This document shows, one piece after another, positions 53,926 to 64,000 of a stretch of DNA of 64,000 nucleotides. Source of the stretch: Deroplatys truncata (lineage: Eukaryota; Arthropoda; Insecta; Mantodea; Mantidae); NCBI GenBank assembly GCA_030765065.1, contig CM060989.1, positions 41,965,501 through 42,029,500 on the forward strand. Direction: 5' to 3'. Position numbers and translations under genes: made by a program. The notes under the pieces were generated by a model. The model saw nothing but the letters and a program-made list of their open reading frames with translations. It ran no database searches and was not told the DNA's origin. How positions within the stretch are numbered: the stretch's first letter is position 1; each line of letters begins with the position of its first letter.

Positions 53926-55080
53926 CAGTGGGGGTACCCATAGGTGAAATTTCTAAATATTGCAGTTTATCTAAATTATTTCAAAATTTTGTCACATATT
54001 TTAGAAAGTTATTTTATAAGTAGTATATATATTTTATAAGTAGTATCATTTTTATGAGCTGTGTACAAAAAGCATTTAATTTGTAGAAATCTATCCAAGC
54101 ATATAATTATGCAAAACCAGGTTGAAAAATATTTTAAAATATATACGTTATATGCTCCAAAGTTAAAAAAGCCGCCACTATGAGCGGGGTATAGAATAAT
54201 TAAACAAAACTTTTTTTTAATATCACAATATCGTTAAGAAGACGATTTTTTAAGAAGAAAAAAAACAGTATTATACACTCTTGTGCTTGTTTAAAATACT
54301 AATTTGGTTTTGTTTTTACAAGAAATCCAATATACATTTTTTCTTAGAATTATTAATTCTGCATGTTTTTTTGGTAATTCTACAAATTTTTGTAATATTC
54401 TGTAACGTTTTGTCCTGATATTGCATGAGAATTTGTAAAAGGTATCTTTAGTAATAAGCAAAAAAAAAAACTTAGATAAATAGTGCAACTTTCGTAACTA
54501 ATTTTGCACTATCACCAGAAATTTCATTTTGAGTAGGTGCAGTTTTCCGTTGAAAAAACACGTTTCTTTAGTATTATTTCTTAACCTATTTGAATATATT
54601 CCAAATTCGGCTAAATTGAAGGATAACACAACGGTAGTTTTTCTTACGAATACCAAAAGTGTCATAGTATTTTCTTCGTACCGCTTCTGTAATTAATAAA
54701 GGTTTGTTAATAATTATCACAATACCACGAAGCATTTCTAAATTGTTATTTTATACTACGATTTAAACTGCGGACAGGATAATGTCAGGAATGTCATTGC
54801 AAGTCGCGTGCATGCAGCATAGGATTCCTTTATTTTACAACATTAATTTGCAAAAGCAGCGTTAACACATACCTAAGTAAAGTAATATTTTTAAGGCCGG
54901 AAATACGTAAGTTGTGCACAAGTGTATTGGTGTCCTTCTGTGTATGATTTTTGTGTTTTATTTCGCTTTTTCTAAGATTGTGCAACCTATCCACATTGCA
55001 GGGGAAGAGAGGCGAGGCTTCAACGCAAAATGGCTGCCGTGCTGACCTTTGCTGTACTTTGAATATAGAAAACTTTACCC
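53926..55080. other. Unassigned, very AT-rich; possible decayed minus-strand coding
   Basis: On the minus strand a 65-codon frame (54291-54488: TKDTFYKFSCNIRTKRYRIL and ILQKFVELPKKHAELIILRK) is preceded by another open stretch near 54600-54740 (ITEAVRRKYYDTFGIRKKNY). A T-rich tract with an acceptor-like site lies between. I do not recognise a family; two open stretches in AT-rich DNA can be chance. Confidence 0.25.
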
Positions 55081-55367
55081 TAACGGGCGAGACAGCTCAC
55101 TCTGGCGTTCACGGGGAGAATCTTTCCAACGCGCATGCATCCACGCCATCTGGCCGGCACCGCCAACATCGCAGAACCTAAAAGCACACCTGAAACGTGA
55201 GATGGAGAAGAAATGAGAGGGAATGTGGGTAAGGAGAAATTATGGTAGAACACACCACCACAGCATTCGCCTTGGCAACCAAGGGAAGACCGCGAAAAAC
55301 GGGAATCGAACTTGAGACCTCCCGAATGTGGACCATAGACGTTACCCTGAGCCATCCCGCTCGGTGA
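55081..55367 (-). mobile_element. SINE-C, short variant
   Basis: Head ACCGAGCGGGATGGCTCAGG at the right and B box AGTTCGATTCCCG near 55305. AACTTTA on both sides (about 55071 and 55368) may be the target duplication. Confidence 0.75.
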
Positions 55368-55636
55368 ACTTTAATGAGTAATACTGTTGTTGAAATTTTG
55401 GCAGGGAGTGGCCGTGAAAGTGGAACATGTGACTGAAGTGTATAATTTCAAGCACTGCAGTAACCAATGCATATATTTCATCCTATTTACGACATTATTC
55501 TGTAGTATTTATTTCTGAACTTGAAGCAAACGTAACTTACAATTTCAATAGAAATTATAAAACACATGGTTAGTAAGATAACACTCAAACCTAGTAAATT
55601 GTATTTTCTGTGTTGCTTTCTTGTTAATTACTTGTA

Positions 55637-56929
55637 CGAGGGCTGTCCCAGAAGTACGCGACCTAACAAAGAAAATAGAAAAATTTTGGGTAAAAACATC
55701 TTTATTTCTCTACATAGTCTCCTTTCAGCTCAATACACTTTTCCCAGCGATGTTCAATAGCTTCGATACCCTGTTTATAGCGAGAACCGTCGAGTTCTGA
55801 AAAATAGCCATCAACTGCAAACTCCACCTCTTCATTGTTGGCAAATCTTTTACCACCAAGCCATTTCTTCAACTTTGGAAACAGAAAATAATTAGAGGGG
55901 GCTAAGGCTGGCAAATAGGGTGCATGAGGAAGCAATTCGAACTTTAATTCACTGGTTTTGGCCATGGCGATAATGGATGTGTGAACTGGTCCATTGTCTT
56001 GATGAAACAAAATTTTCCTTTTCGCTAAACGTGGCCGTTTTTGCTTGATTTCATCATTCAAACACTGAAATAAGTTTGCATAATACTCTCCATGGATTGC
56101 TTTTCGGTTTTGAAGATAATCAATGAAAATTATCCCACGCACATTCCAAAAAGCTGATGCCATGACCTTGTCTGCAGATGGAACTGTCTTCGCCTTCTTT
56201 AGAGCCAATTCTACCCTTTTAATTCACTGTTTTTTCTGTTCTTTGCTCTAAGGTGTGAAGTGATGGTCTCATGTTTCATCTATGGTTATGAATGGACGCA
56301 AAAACTTGGCTTTATTGCAGCGAAACATCGCCAAACACTTGACTGAAACATACTCACGAAGCTGCTTTTGTTTCACTGTGAGTAAACGGGCACCCATCTT
56401 GCGCACAGCTTTCTCATATTTAAATTTTCAGTTAGTGTGCGATGTACAGCACTTTTTGAAATGCCTACGATGTCAGCTAGCTCGCGCACTTTCAGTCGAC
56501 GGTCATCCAATATCATTTTGTGGATTTTCTTCACAATTTCTGGCGTGGTCACCTCATTTGGTCGTCCACTGCGATGTTCGTCTTGGCAGCTCATATGGCC
56601 TTGCTTAAACTCTGCCACCCAATATTTTACTGTTGTAAACGAAGGAGCAGACTCCCCCAGAGTAGAATCTAGCTCAGCTTTAATATTAGTTGGACTAAGA
56701 CCTTTCAAATGAAATTATTGTATCACATAACGATGGCCAGTTTTATCCATGTTTACAAATTAGCTGAGAAAGTTCATTATTAATGGCTGCCAAACAATTA
56801 CTAAATAACGTAGCATCGTCAGACTTCAAACTTAAGCTTTATAGGGGTGGTACTTGCTACGATAGCCATTTGTTTGAAACAACAACCGCTATCTATACGT
56901 CAGGTCGGGTACTTCTAGAGCTGCCCTCG
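55637..56929 (-). mobile_element. mariner element, full length
   Basis: 1293 bp flanked by TA (55635-55636 and 56930-56931). Ends of 29 bp match at all but six positions: ACGAGGGC, then AGAAGTAC and CGACCT. The transposase within is broken. Confidence 0.92.
55702..56750 (-). pseudogene. mariner transposase with mutated catalytic residue
   Basis: Minus strand. Begins near 56750 (MDKTGHRYVIQ then a stop). The N-terminal DNA-binding region reads HLKGLSPTNIKAELDSTLGE, HRSGRPNEVTTPEIVKKIHK and LADIVGISKSAVHRTL. After a break near 56370 the first aspartate is in FITIDET, where the next codon, normally Trp, is TGA. The second is in FHQDNGPVHTS. The third, normally in APSDY, is APSNY: aspartate to asparagine. 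The end is HRWEKCIELKGDYVEK. Several stops plus the lost catalytic aspartate mean it cannot transpose. Open pieces: 56373-56708 and 55702-56208. Confidence 0.9.
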
Positions 56930-56939
56930 TACTCCTAAA

Positions 56940-57045
56940 ATTTTGGACTTTCCTCTATCCAGTGATGCATTGTATGTGTTACCATCTAGTTCTTTAGAAA
57001 GTAATATTTAATCTCTGCTCCTCCTTTATGAGTAACCCTATACTA
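56940..57045 (-). repeat. MITE end fragment
   Basis: The terminal about 105 bp of the MITE family of 40398-40878 (CTCTATCCAGTGATGCATTG, TGTGTTACCATCTA, ATGAGTAACC), directly beside the mariner. Confidence 0.65.
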
Positions 57046-57506
57046 GAATTCGTTAACTTTAAGGATAACATAAGTATGCATTAATAAAAACAAACTACTT
57101 TTCCTGCATATGAAGTATGTATTGTCCTTGCATTTCCTCGAGTCGCAATTGTTTCATCATAAAAATCAAGGAATGACGTTTTCAAGGTATGTCCATTGCC
57201 AGTTTCTTGCACAATGAATGACAAATGAGATTTCTTATCCTTTAAATGGCTGTGGGAATGTTGCATTCCTTTCTCTAAGCAGCAATCTTAATTAATATGC
57301 GCAGAGTGAGGTAAAAAAACACGCATTTACATTGCTTCAGACATTGACGTTTCACATCATTCCGAGAATATATGAAGTCATTCAAATGGGTTCTTGTTGC
57401 GGTGTTATGCAACTGCTAAAGAGAGATTTAAATGTCAAATAAACCAACAGAAAAAAACCCACAAGCAATGGAGTGTTTAAAATACGTCTTTGAAATAACA
57501 AAAAAA
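57046..57506. other. No gene seen
   Basis: Unassigned sequence between MITE fragment and family X. Confidence 0.4.
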
Positions 57507-58362
57507 TCCGATGTGTTACACTCACATGACTTTCTCTTCTCTTGTACAAACTATTTTTACAAACGCTTATTCTCCATATGCTTCATGTTAATTGAGATAT
57601 CGAGCTGTTAATCTTATTGCTAATTTTCTTGTCGATGTAAGGGGAATATGGTAGGCTTTAAACGATAGTCAAATATTTTAAGAGCTGGTTGGTATGTGGA
57701 GTATACCATTCTCTCTGCATTACCAGGACAAAAAAATGAATAAGGAATTTCCATTCGAGAAAAAGTATAAGTATTGGAAAATTTAAGGGAATAACAAGCA
57801 TTATCTCGAAAATGGTTCACTCAACAAAATGTATATGACATAAATTATGTATTTTAACGCGATCTACATTTTTTATGCAGTAAAATTTTGTCTATTTCTT
57901 ATGGTTTACCAGTTATGCAAAAGTCGTTCAGAATGAAGAATACTTTTGGAGACATTCCCAGAAAATCCGAGATATACATTTCATTTGTCATGAAAATATC
58001 TTAAACATATGATATTATAATCAAAATCGTTAGAGCCATTTTTGAGAAAATTAAAATTTTCGAAAAATGTTCCATGTAAAGGGTAATCCGGGGTGAAGGG
58101 ATTTTCTTGAAAGCCTTTGTGTCGCATCTCTGGAAGATACTGAACCTAAATACCAAGTTTGGTGTTTATTCGACTGTTCGTTTCTGAGTTATGCTGTTCA
58201 CAGACACACACACAGACACACACACGGACATGTTTCCAAAAATTGTTTTTATTTGGATTCAGGGGGTCTCAAAATATGTATTTCCGGTGAAATGTCGGTA
58301 TCGAATTTTTGGGTGGAATACAATACTTCCCCTACTTACTGTACGTAGTAGAGGAAGTAAAA
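57507..58362 (-). repeat. Family X repeat, full-length copy
   Basis: From TCCGATGTGTTACACTCACA, after a seven-A run, to CGTAGTAGAGGAAGT, before an eight-A run. It is the clearest case of X inserted in a homopolymer. The hairpin end CTTCCCCTACTTACTGTACG with its GTAGTAGAGGAAG arm is intact. Confidence 0.85.
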
Positions 58363-58687
58363 AAAATTATAAGGGGGCGCCAGTGAAAAATGGAAAAGCT
58401 ATAACAAATTACAATTTAGACTTTTTAACTCATTAAGTCCGATTCTGTTACATCCAAAAGGTTAATAAGAATTCAATTATTTTTGTTATCGGTGTGCAAA
58501 TGAGAGAGTTGCATGCTCATTTAAATAATACTGAGCGGAGGACACGGTTGCGCATTTGGGGCTTTTCTGATATTTATCAAAATTTTTTACAACATTTTTA
58601 TAAGTATTTTTTTCAAAATTAGTTGCATATATGTTAATTAGTCTCTAATTAATGTATTTTATTAAAGATGTGTGCTATTTAATAACA

Positions 58688-59098
58688 AAATCGGATGTGT
58701 TACATGATGTATATATTTATTTATCTTACGAAAGTTTACTTTCTATCTACTTAATTTTAATCCAGATAAAGCTTTCCGGAAATAGCTACATTACACATTT
58801 CGTTATAGATACAAGGGAACAGTGACCTTCAAATGCTTAAGAACTGGATGCTTTACGCTGGCCTTAATATTCCATACTGTTTCCAAGACAGCGCGAGAAA
58901 CATCTGAAAATTGACAGGACTTAAGAATGGCTATGTATTGAACAATTCGAACCATTATAAAACGGATATCTCGGAAATGGCTGATGCCACAACGAACGTT
59001 ATTTTAAATAAATTGTGTGTTTTAAAGAGATACATATTTGTGTGTAGTACGTTTTCTTTATCGCTTAACGTTTACCAGTTATACAAGATTATACAAAA
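58688..59098 (-). repeat. Family X repeat, truncated
   Basis: From TCGGATGTGTTACATGATGT to ACCAGTTATACAAGATTATA near 59090; about half of X, lacking the hairpin end. It is joined directly to a plus-strand X fragment. Confidence 0.78.
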
Positions 59099-59099
59099 C

Positions 59100-60656
59100 A
59101 TTGAGTGAACCATTTTCGAAATATTGCTTGTTATTCCCTTAAATTTTCCAATACTTATACTTTTTCTCAAATGAGAATTCGTTATTCATTTTTACTTTCT
59201 CTACTACGTATAGTAAGTAGGGAAAGTATTGTATTCCACCCAAAAATTCGATACCGAGATTTCACCGGATATATATGTTTTGAGACCCCCTGAATCCAAA
59301 AAAAAGCATTTTTGGGAACATGTCCGTGTGTGTGTCTTGTGTGTCTGTGTGTGTGTGTGTCTGTGTGTCTGTGAACAGCATAACTCAAAAACGAACAGTC
59401 GGATAAACACCAAACTTGGTATCTAGGTTCAGTATCTTCCAGAGATGCGACACGAAGGTTTTCAAGAAAATCCCCCCACCCCAGACTACCCTTTACATGG
59501 AACATTTTTCGAAAATTTTAATTTTCTCAAAAATGGCTCTAACGATTTTGATGAAAATATCATATGTTTAAGATAATGTCATGAGAAATGAAATGTATAT
59601 CTCGAATTTTCTGGGAATGTCTCCAAAAGTATTCTTCATTGTGAACGACTTTTGCATATCTGGTAAACCATAAGAGATGGACAACATTTCACCACACAAG
59701 AAATGCAGATCGCGTTAAAATACACAACTTATGTCATATACATTTCTTTTGTTGAGTGAACCGTTTTCGAGATACTGCTTGTTATTTCCTTAAATTTTTC
59801 AATACTTATACTTTTTCTCAAATTCGTTATTCATTTTTTTATGTCCTGGACATGGAAAGAGAATGGAATGCCCCACATAGCAACCAGCGTTAAAATATTT
59901 GACTATCGCTTAAAGGCTACCATATTCCCCTTGCATCTACAAGAAAATTAGCAATAAGATTGACAGCTCGATATCTCGATTAACATGAAGCATATGGAGA
60001 ATAAGCGTTTGTAAAAATAGTTTGTACAAGAGTAGAGAAAGTCATGTGAGTGTAACACATCAGATTTTTTGAAATGGGAATTCGTTATTCATATTTTTAT
60101 CTTGGATATGCAAAGAGTATTAATCTGTGGCAAAGGGAATGGTGCTGCACATAGCAAGCAGCTATTAAGAGATATGTATGTGCTTAAAGGCTCCTGTATT
60201 TCTATATTGCCCTTGCAAATACAAAACAAGGAGAACTTAGTAGGCCTTAAGTGATAGTCAAATATTCTTAGAACTAGTCACCATGTTTAAAATGTAATTT
60301 TCTTTACATGCCAAAAGATCGTTTGTGCAAATATTTATCTCGTTTAATATGAAACAGATGGAGAATAAGAGTTTGTAAAAATAGTTTGTATAAGAGTAGA
60401 GAAAGTCATGTGAGTGTAACACATCAGATTTTTGTGTCCTGGTAATGCAAAGACAATGGAATACTCCACATAGCAACCAGGTCTTAAAATATTTGACTAT
60501 CGCTTAAAGCCTACCAATTCCCCTTGCGTCTACAAGAAAATTAGCAATAAGTTTAACATCTCGATTAACAAGAAGCATACGGAGAATAAGCATTTGTAAA
60601 AATAGTTCGCACAAGAGTAGAGAAAGTCATGAGAGTGTAACACATCAGATTTTTTT
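59100..60656 (+). repeat. Head-to-tail cluster of four family X pieces
   Basis: Reference copy for the family. 59100-59192 is an internal X fragment. 59193-60070 is full length: hairpin end at 59194-59228 (ACTTTCTCTACTACGTATAG with the complementary arm AAGTAGGGAAAGT), a variable GT tract, the conserved core CGATTTTGAT, and the terminus GTAACACATCAGATTTTTT. 60071-60433 and 60434-60656 are progressively shorter copies sharing the same 3' terminus, each starting where the previous T-run stops. The sequence left of 59193 (GAGAATTCGTTATTCATTTT) is repeated at 60075-60097, so the full copy either split an older X copy or duplicated about 22 bp of it. Confidence 0.82.
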
Positions 60657-60717
60657 CTTTCGAATGCTTATGTTCTTATTAGTCGATATTTGTAGAACAG
60701 TATACTGTTTCATTTTC

Positions 60718-60719
<2 letters not shown>

Positions 60720-60790
<71 letters not shown>
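60720..60790. repeat. (CA)n microsatellite
   Basis: About thirty-five CA units without interruption, the longest simple repeat in the window. Confidence 0.97.
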
Positions 60791-60793
<3 letters not shown>

Positions 60794-61240
60794 GTCACTC
60801 AAGTTCCATTGCTCTGAAAAGCAAGGTCTGTTTCAAAACTTACAGAGCGCGCAGCATAAGATGCCTCGCCATGATTATTATTTCAAATTAGAAGCACAGT
60901 AGGATAGAAGAAGAGAGCTGTGAAAGAACAAAAAGGAGAAGGCAAAGAGTTTGGAATGAAGAGACGGTTTAAGCGGCCAAGATAACCAGATGATTATCTT
61001 TCCTCCGAACGTGATCAATGTTATTAACCGGAGCTTCATGCCAATGCACAGCCTATAGGGGAATAAATAACTACATGGGCCAGCTAAGACCATAAACGTG
61101 CTGCCAACCCAAGTATCCACTTCATTTGTGCGCTTGGATTTGAATATGATACGCGAACGTTTTACCTTCGCACGTAATCCGCAATACACACTGCAATAGG
61201 GCCTCGATTAACCGAACTAAAGGGGCTTGTGCGCTTAGGG
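60791..61240. other. No gene; possible pogo-type terminal repeat
   Basis: 61193-61230 reads TGCAATAGGGCCTCGATTAA then CCGAACTAAAGGGGCTTG, which resembles the terminal repeat of pogo/Tigger elements. No transposase is attached. Confidence 0.35.
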
Positions 61241-62570
61241 GAAATGTTTTATTCTATCCAAAAATTTAATACCGTTATTTCACCGGAAATACATATTTTG
61301 AGGCCCCCTTAACACAGAAAAAAATCATTTTTAGAAAAAGGTCCGTGTGTCTGTGAGGTGTATAACTCAAAAACGAAATGTCAGATAAATGCCAAACTTG
61401 GCATTTTCGAAAATTATCGTTCAAAGATTCGACACAAAGATTTTTAAGCTTTAATTTTCTAAAGAAAATGGCTGTAGAGATTTTGATTTAAATACCGCAT
61501 ATTAATAATTTTTAAATGACAAATAAATTGTATATCTTGAATTTTCTGGGCATGTTCCTGTGAAGTTCTCATTCGGAAGGAATCTTGTATAATCATGTAT
61601 AACTGGTAAACGTTAAGCGATAGATAAAAATGTACTACGCAAAAAATGTGGATCTCTTTAAAACACACAATTTGTATAAAGTAACTTTTTTGTGGTATTA
61701 AGCATTTCCAATATATACTTTTTAATGGTTCGAATTGTTCAATTTTGAAGTCCTGTTGGTTTTCACTTGTGTCTGCGTTGGAAACATGGAATTTTAAGGC
61801 CGCATATAGCGACCAGTTCTAAAACATTTGACGATAGCTATTCTCTTTGTAACCGAACGGGATATCTCAGGCGGTTACGTCTGTGGCCCGCATTTGGGAG
61901 ATCGTGGGTTCGATTTCCGTGGCTGACCTTCCTGACCCTTGGATTTTTTCGGGGGTTTCCCGAGTCACCAGGCGAATTCTGGGAAGCATCATTACATCCT
62001 CCGAATTTCCTGTCCCTCCATTTCAACTTCACCATTCATCTGCTTGATTTCTTTCAGGGTTGCAAGTGTCGGCGGGAGGTCTCGGCGTGTGCATAGCAGG
62101 GGAAAAGGATGCTCTATGGAAACCTTCGTCCGGGACTCCGAGCGGTCTCCGGGTCCCCGGCTTCCCAGAGGATGTGTAAGCCCACAGGGCAGAGGGGCAC
62201 CAGCCAGCACCCGGGAAGTTAAAATCTGCAAGTGGTAGGGACCCTGCACTGTGCCTGTTATGCCTCCTGGTCCGGCCGCCCTCTGTCTCCTCTCACCTCA
62301 TCCCTCCCTCCCGGGGGCGCCCCTTCAGGGGCCTAGGCAATAAAGATCTACGTAGATCGGGGTGCTAAGTCCCCATTCCGCTTCTCGTCCTATCCTGTCC
62401 TATTCTCTTTGTATCTGTAACAAAATGTGTGACGTAACTATTTTCAGAACATTTATCTGCATTAAAGTGGAGCAGATAGCAAAATAAGCTTTCCTAAGAA
62501 TAATTTGTATACCCACTAATAAGCGGTAGAGATTAGAGAAAGTTATATGAATGTAACACATCAGATTTTT
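61241..62570 (+). repeat. Family X repeat, split by a SINE-B
   Basis: X from about 61241 (ATTCTATCCAAAAATTTAAT) to 61851, then SINE-B, then X from 62400 to GTAACACATCAGATTTTTT at 62570. The next X copy follows directly. Confidence 0.82.
61852..62399 (+). mobile_element. SINE-B, complete, with 14-bp target-site duplication
   Basis: 548 bp. Head CCGAACGGGATATCTCAGGC and B box GTGGGTTCGATTTCCG (61903). Body as in 45723-46254; the 3' end is TCCTATCCTGTC-like. CTATTCTCTTTGTA is repeated exactly at 61838-61851 and 62400-62413, the longest flanking duplication of any SINE here after normalising for decay, so it is young. Confidence 0.93.
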
Positions 62571-63118
62571 TACTATCTCTACTATGTTTAATAAGTAGGG
62601 GTAGTATTGCATTTCACCCAAAAATTCTAGGACGAGATTTCACCGGAAATATGTACTTTAAGTCCCCCTAAACCCAAAAGAAATCATTTTAAGAAAAAGT
62701 TCCGTGTGTGCGCGCGTTCTTGTGTATGCGCCTCTGTTTGTGAATAGCATAACTCAAGGATTAAATGTCGAATAAATACCAAAATTCGAAATTTTTGAGA
62801 TTCTAAAAATGGCTCTAATAATTTTGATTGAAATACCCTATATTAAATATATGCTCATGACAAATAAAATGTATATCCAGAAACGTACTACACAAAAAAC
62901 ACACAATTTATTTCAAATAAAGTTTCTGTGAAATAAGCCATTTCTGAGATATCCATTATTAATGGTTGGAATTGTTCATTACTTTGCAATTCTTTTAAAG
63001 TTCTGTCCAAATACAGTTGTCTCTGGCGATTGCATGGAAACAGTAGAAATTTATGCCTAGTGTATAGCCTTCAGTTCTTGCATATTTGAATATTGCTGTT
63101 CTTTTTTGTATCTACAGA
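62571..63118 (+). repeat. Family X repeat, 3'-truncated
   Basis: Begins TACTATCTCTACTATGTTTA immediately after the T-run of the previous copy and ends in TTTTTTGTATCTACAGAATG near 63118, where a DNA transposon begins. A GT/GC tract near 62706 replaces the usual GT tract. Confidence 0.78.
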
Positions 63119-64000
63119 ATGATTTATGACGGACACATTTCTTTCTTTAATTGTTCTGTTCGAAATTCACACAGTGCCCCAATTTTAGCACCAAATTAAG
63201 CAGAATGTTCTGGAGTTTTGATTGCCTGTCACTAGATGCGCAGATGTCCATGTTTTATTCGTAATTATTAGTTTTACTGTCGGAAACCGTTTTTGAGATT
63301 TTGTTCTAGTTAACGTGAAAATGAAGTACACATTAAATGAACGACTCCTCCTTGTAAAGCAATACTGGATTACGAATTCAATTACAGCTACACAAAAGGC
63401 ATACCAGAGAGAATTTGGTGTTCGGAATCCTTCGCAAAGAAGCACAATACTGGGACTGGTAAACAAATTGGAAACAACTGGATCTCTGGTGAGTGAAAAA
63501 GACAAAACTCGTTCATCTAGGCTTCCTAGGTTGTTGTTGACATAAGAGCATCACTGGATCAGTCGCCCAAAAAGTCATTAAGACGTTGGTCGCAGGAGAC
63601 AGGGTACAGCTACTCAATGTGTCAGAGAGCTATGAAAAGTGCAGGCCTAAAGCCGTTTAGGATTACGGTTGCCCATCAGTTACAGCAACCTGATAAGAAT
63701 AGACGACTGCATTATTGTCATTGGTTTCAGGCGTTCATTGTGCAAAATCCTGCCATATTGTCCATCTCATGGTTCCCAGATGAAGCATGGTTCCATTTAT
63801 CCGGCTATGTGAACTCAAATAATTCACGCTATTGGGCCAGCGAAAATCCACATGTTATTCATGAAGCACATATGCACCCGCTTAAAATCGGAGTTTGGTG
63901 CGCAATATCCGTACAGAGAATAGTGGGACCATTATGTTTTAAACAAAGTGAACACTGCAGAGTACCGACAGATTTTCATGGAGTTTACTGAGCAACTAGA
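63119..64000 (+). pseudogene. Tc1/mariner-superfamily transposase, running off the window
   Basis: The element start is near 63120. The N-terminal DNA-binding domain reads MKYTLNERLLLVKQYWITNS then AYQREFGVRNPSQRSTILGL and VNKLETTGSLVSEKDKTRSS (63321-63545), like the DUF4817 type of helix-turn-helix. After a stop at 63543 and a frame change, the catalytic region reads WFPDEAWFHLSGYVNSNNSR, YWASENPHVIHEAHMHPLKI and GVWCAISVQRIVGPLCF (63770-63945). The PDEAW aspartate is the first of the triad. The other two lie beyond the window. It is a different lineage from the DD41D copies. Confidence 0.83.

Noticed and set aside
60720..60790. CRISPR-like or telomeric repeat
   Set aside because: A plain CA dinucleotide repeat without spacers; the window is animal nuclear DNA.

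Overview
This window reads as AT-rich, non-coding nuclear DNA of an animal, almost certainly an insect with a repeat-rich genome. The evidence is the mix of mobile elements (Tc1/mariner superfamily members of several spacing classes, Jockey-type and other LINEs, tRNA-derived SINEs, a PIF/Harbinger remnant) and a mitochondrial ND5 fragment that reads correctly only with the invertebrate mitochondrial code (ATA as Met, AGA as Ser). I see no bacterial operons, rRNA genes, CRISPR arrays or convincing host exons. I cannot name the species from sequence alone; a large-genome polyneopteran such as a cockroach is a guess.

Four kinds of sequence fill the window. (1) Family X is a non-coding interspersed repeat of about 0.85-0.95 kb with more than twenty full or partial copies on both strands. 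One end is a 12-bp-stem hairpin, both ends carry the same short inverted motif, and copies sit between T-runs; several are joined head-to-tail. (2) Family Y is an LTR-like repeat of about 1 kb with six copies. It begins TGAGGCA, has TATA, CCAAT and poly(A) motifs, and ends in a degenerate tandem motif resembling a tRNA-Lys primer-binding site. (3) tRNA-derived SINEs of at least five kinds (called A to F here) often have intact target-site duplications, which let insertions be ordered. (4) DNA transposons and LINE fragments are nearly all broken.

Layout: 0.8-1.9 kb Jockey RT (minus), then X copies and SINE-A; 4.9-6.1 kb SINE-C and Y; 6.9-9.9 kb mariner 5' end, then X holding a SINE-C and a DD41D (rosa-like) transposon; 10-13.9 kb X and Y; 14.4-15.4 kb Harbinger remnant; 15.8-19.2 kb two Y copies; 19.3-23.8 kb three decayed mariner-superfamily elements; 24-27.5 kb SINE-B, truncated LINE and Y; 28.7-30.7 kb a second LTR-like sequence and a LINE RT; 30.7-37 kb X copies around the only intact long ORF of the window, a 471-codon DD82E (Sailor-like) transposase at 33499-34914; 38.3-41.6 kb LINE tails and a MITE; 43.6-44.8 kb Tc1 element; 45.7-48.6 kb SINE-B, SINE-A, X and Y; 50.2-50.6 kb foldback; 51.6-52.2 kb SINE-C carrying a mitochondrial insertion; 52.6-53.3 kb minisatellite of about 109 bp; 55.6-56.9 kb mariner; 57.5-63.1 kb X cluster; 63.1-64 kb a mariner-superfamily element running off the edge.

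The genes here do not form a pathway: the coding content is the replication machinery of selfish elements. Only the DD82E transposase looks able to make a full protein. All names rest on motifs read by eye; no database search was run.
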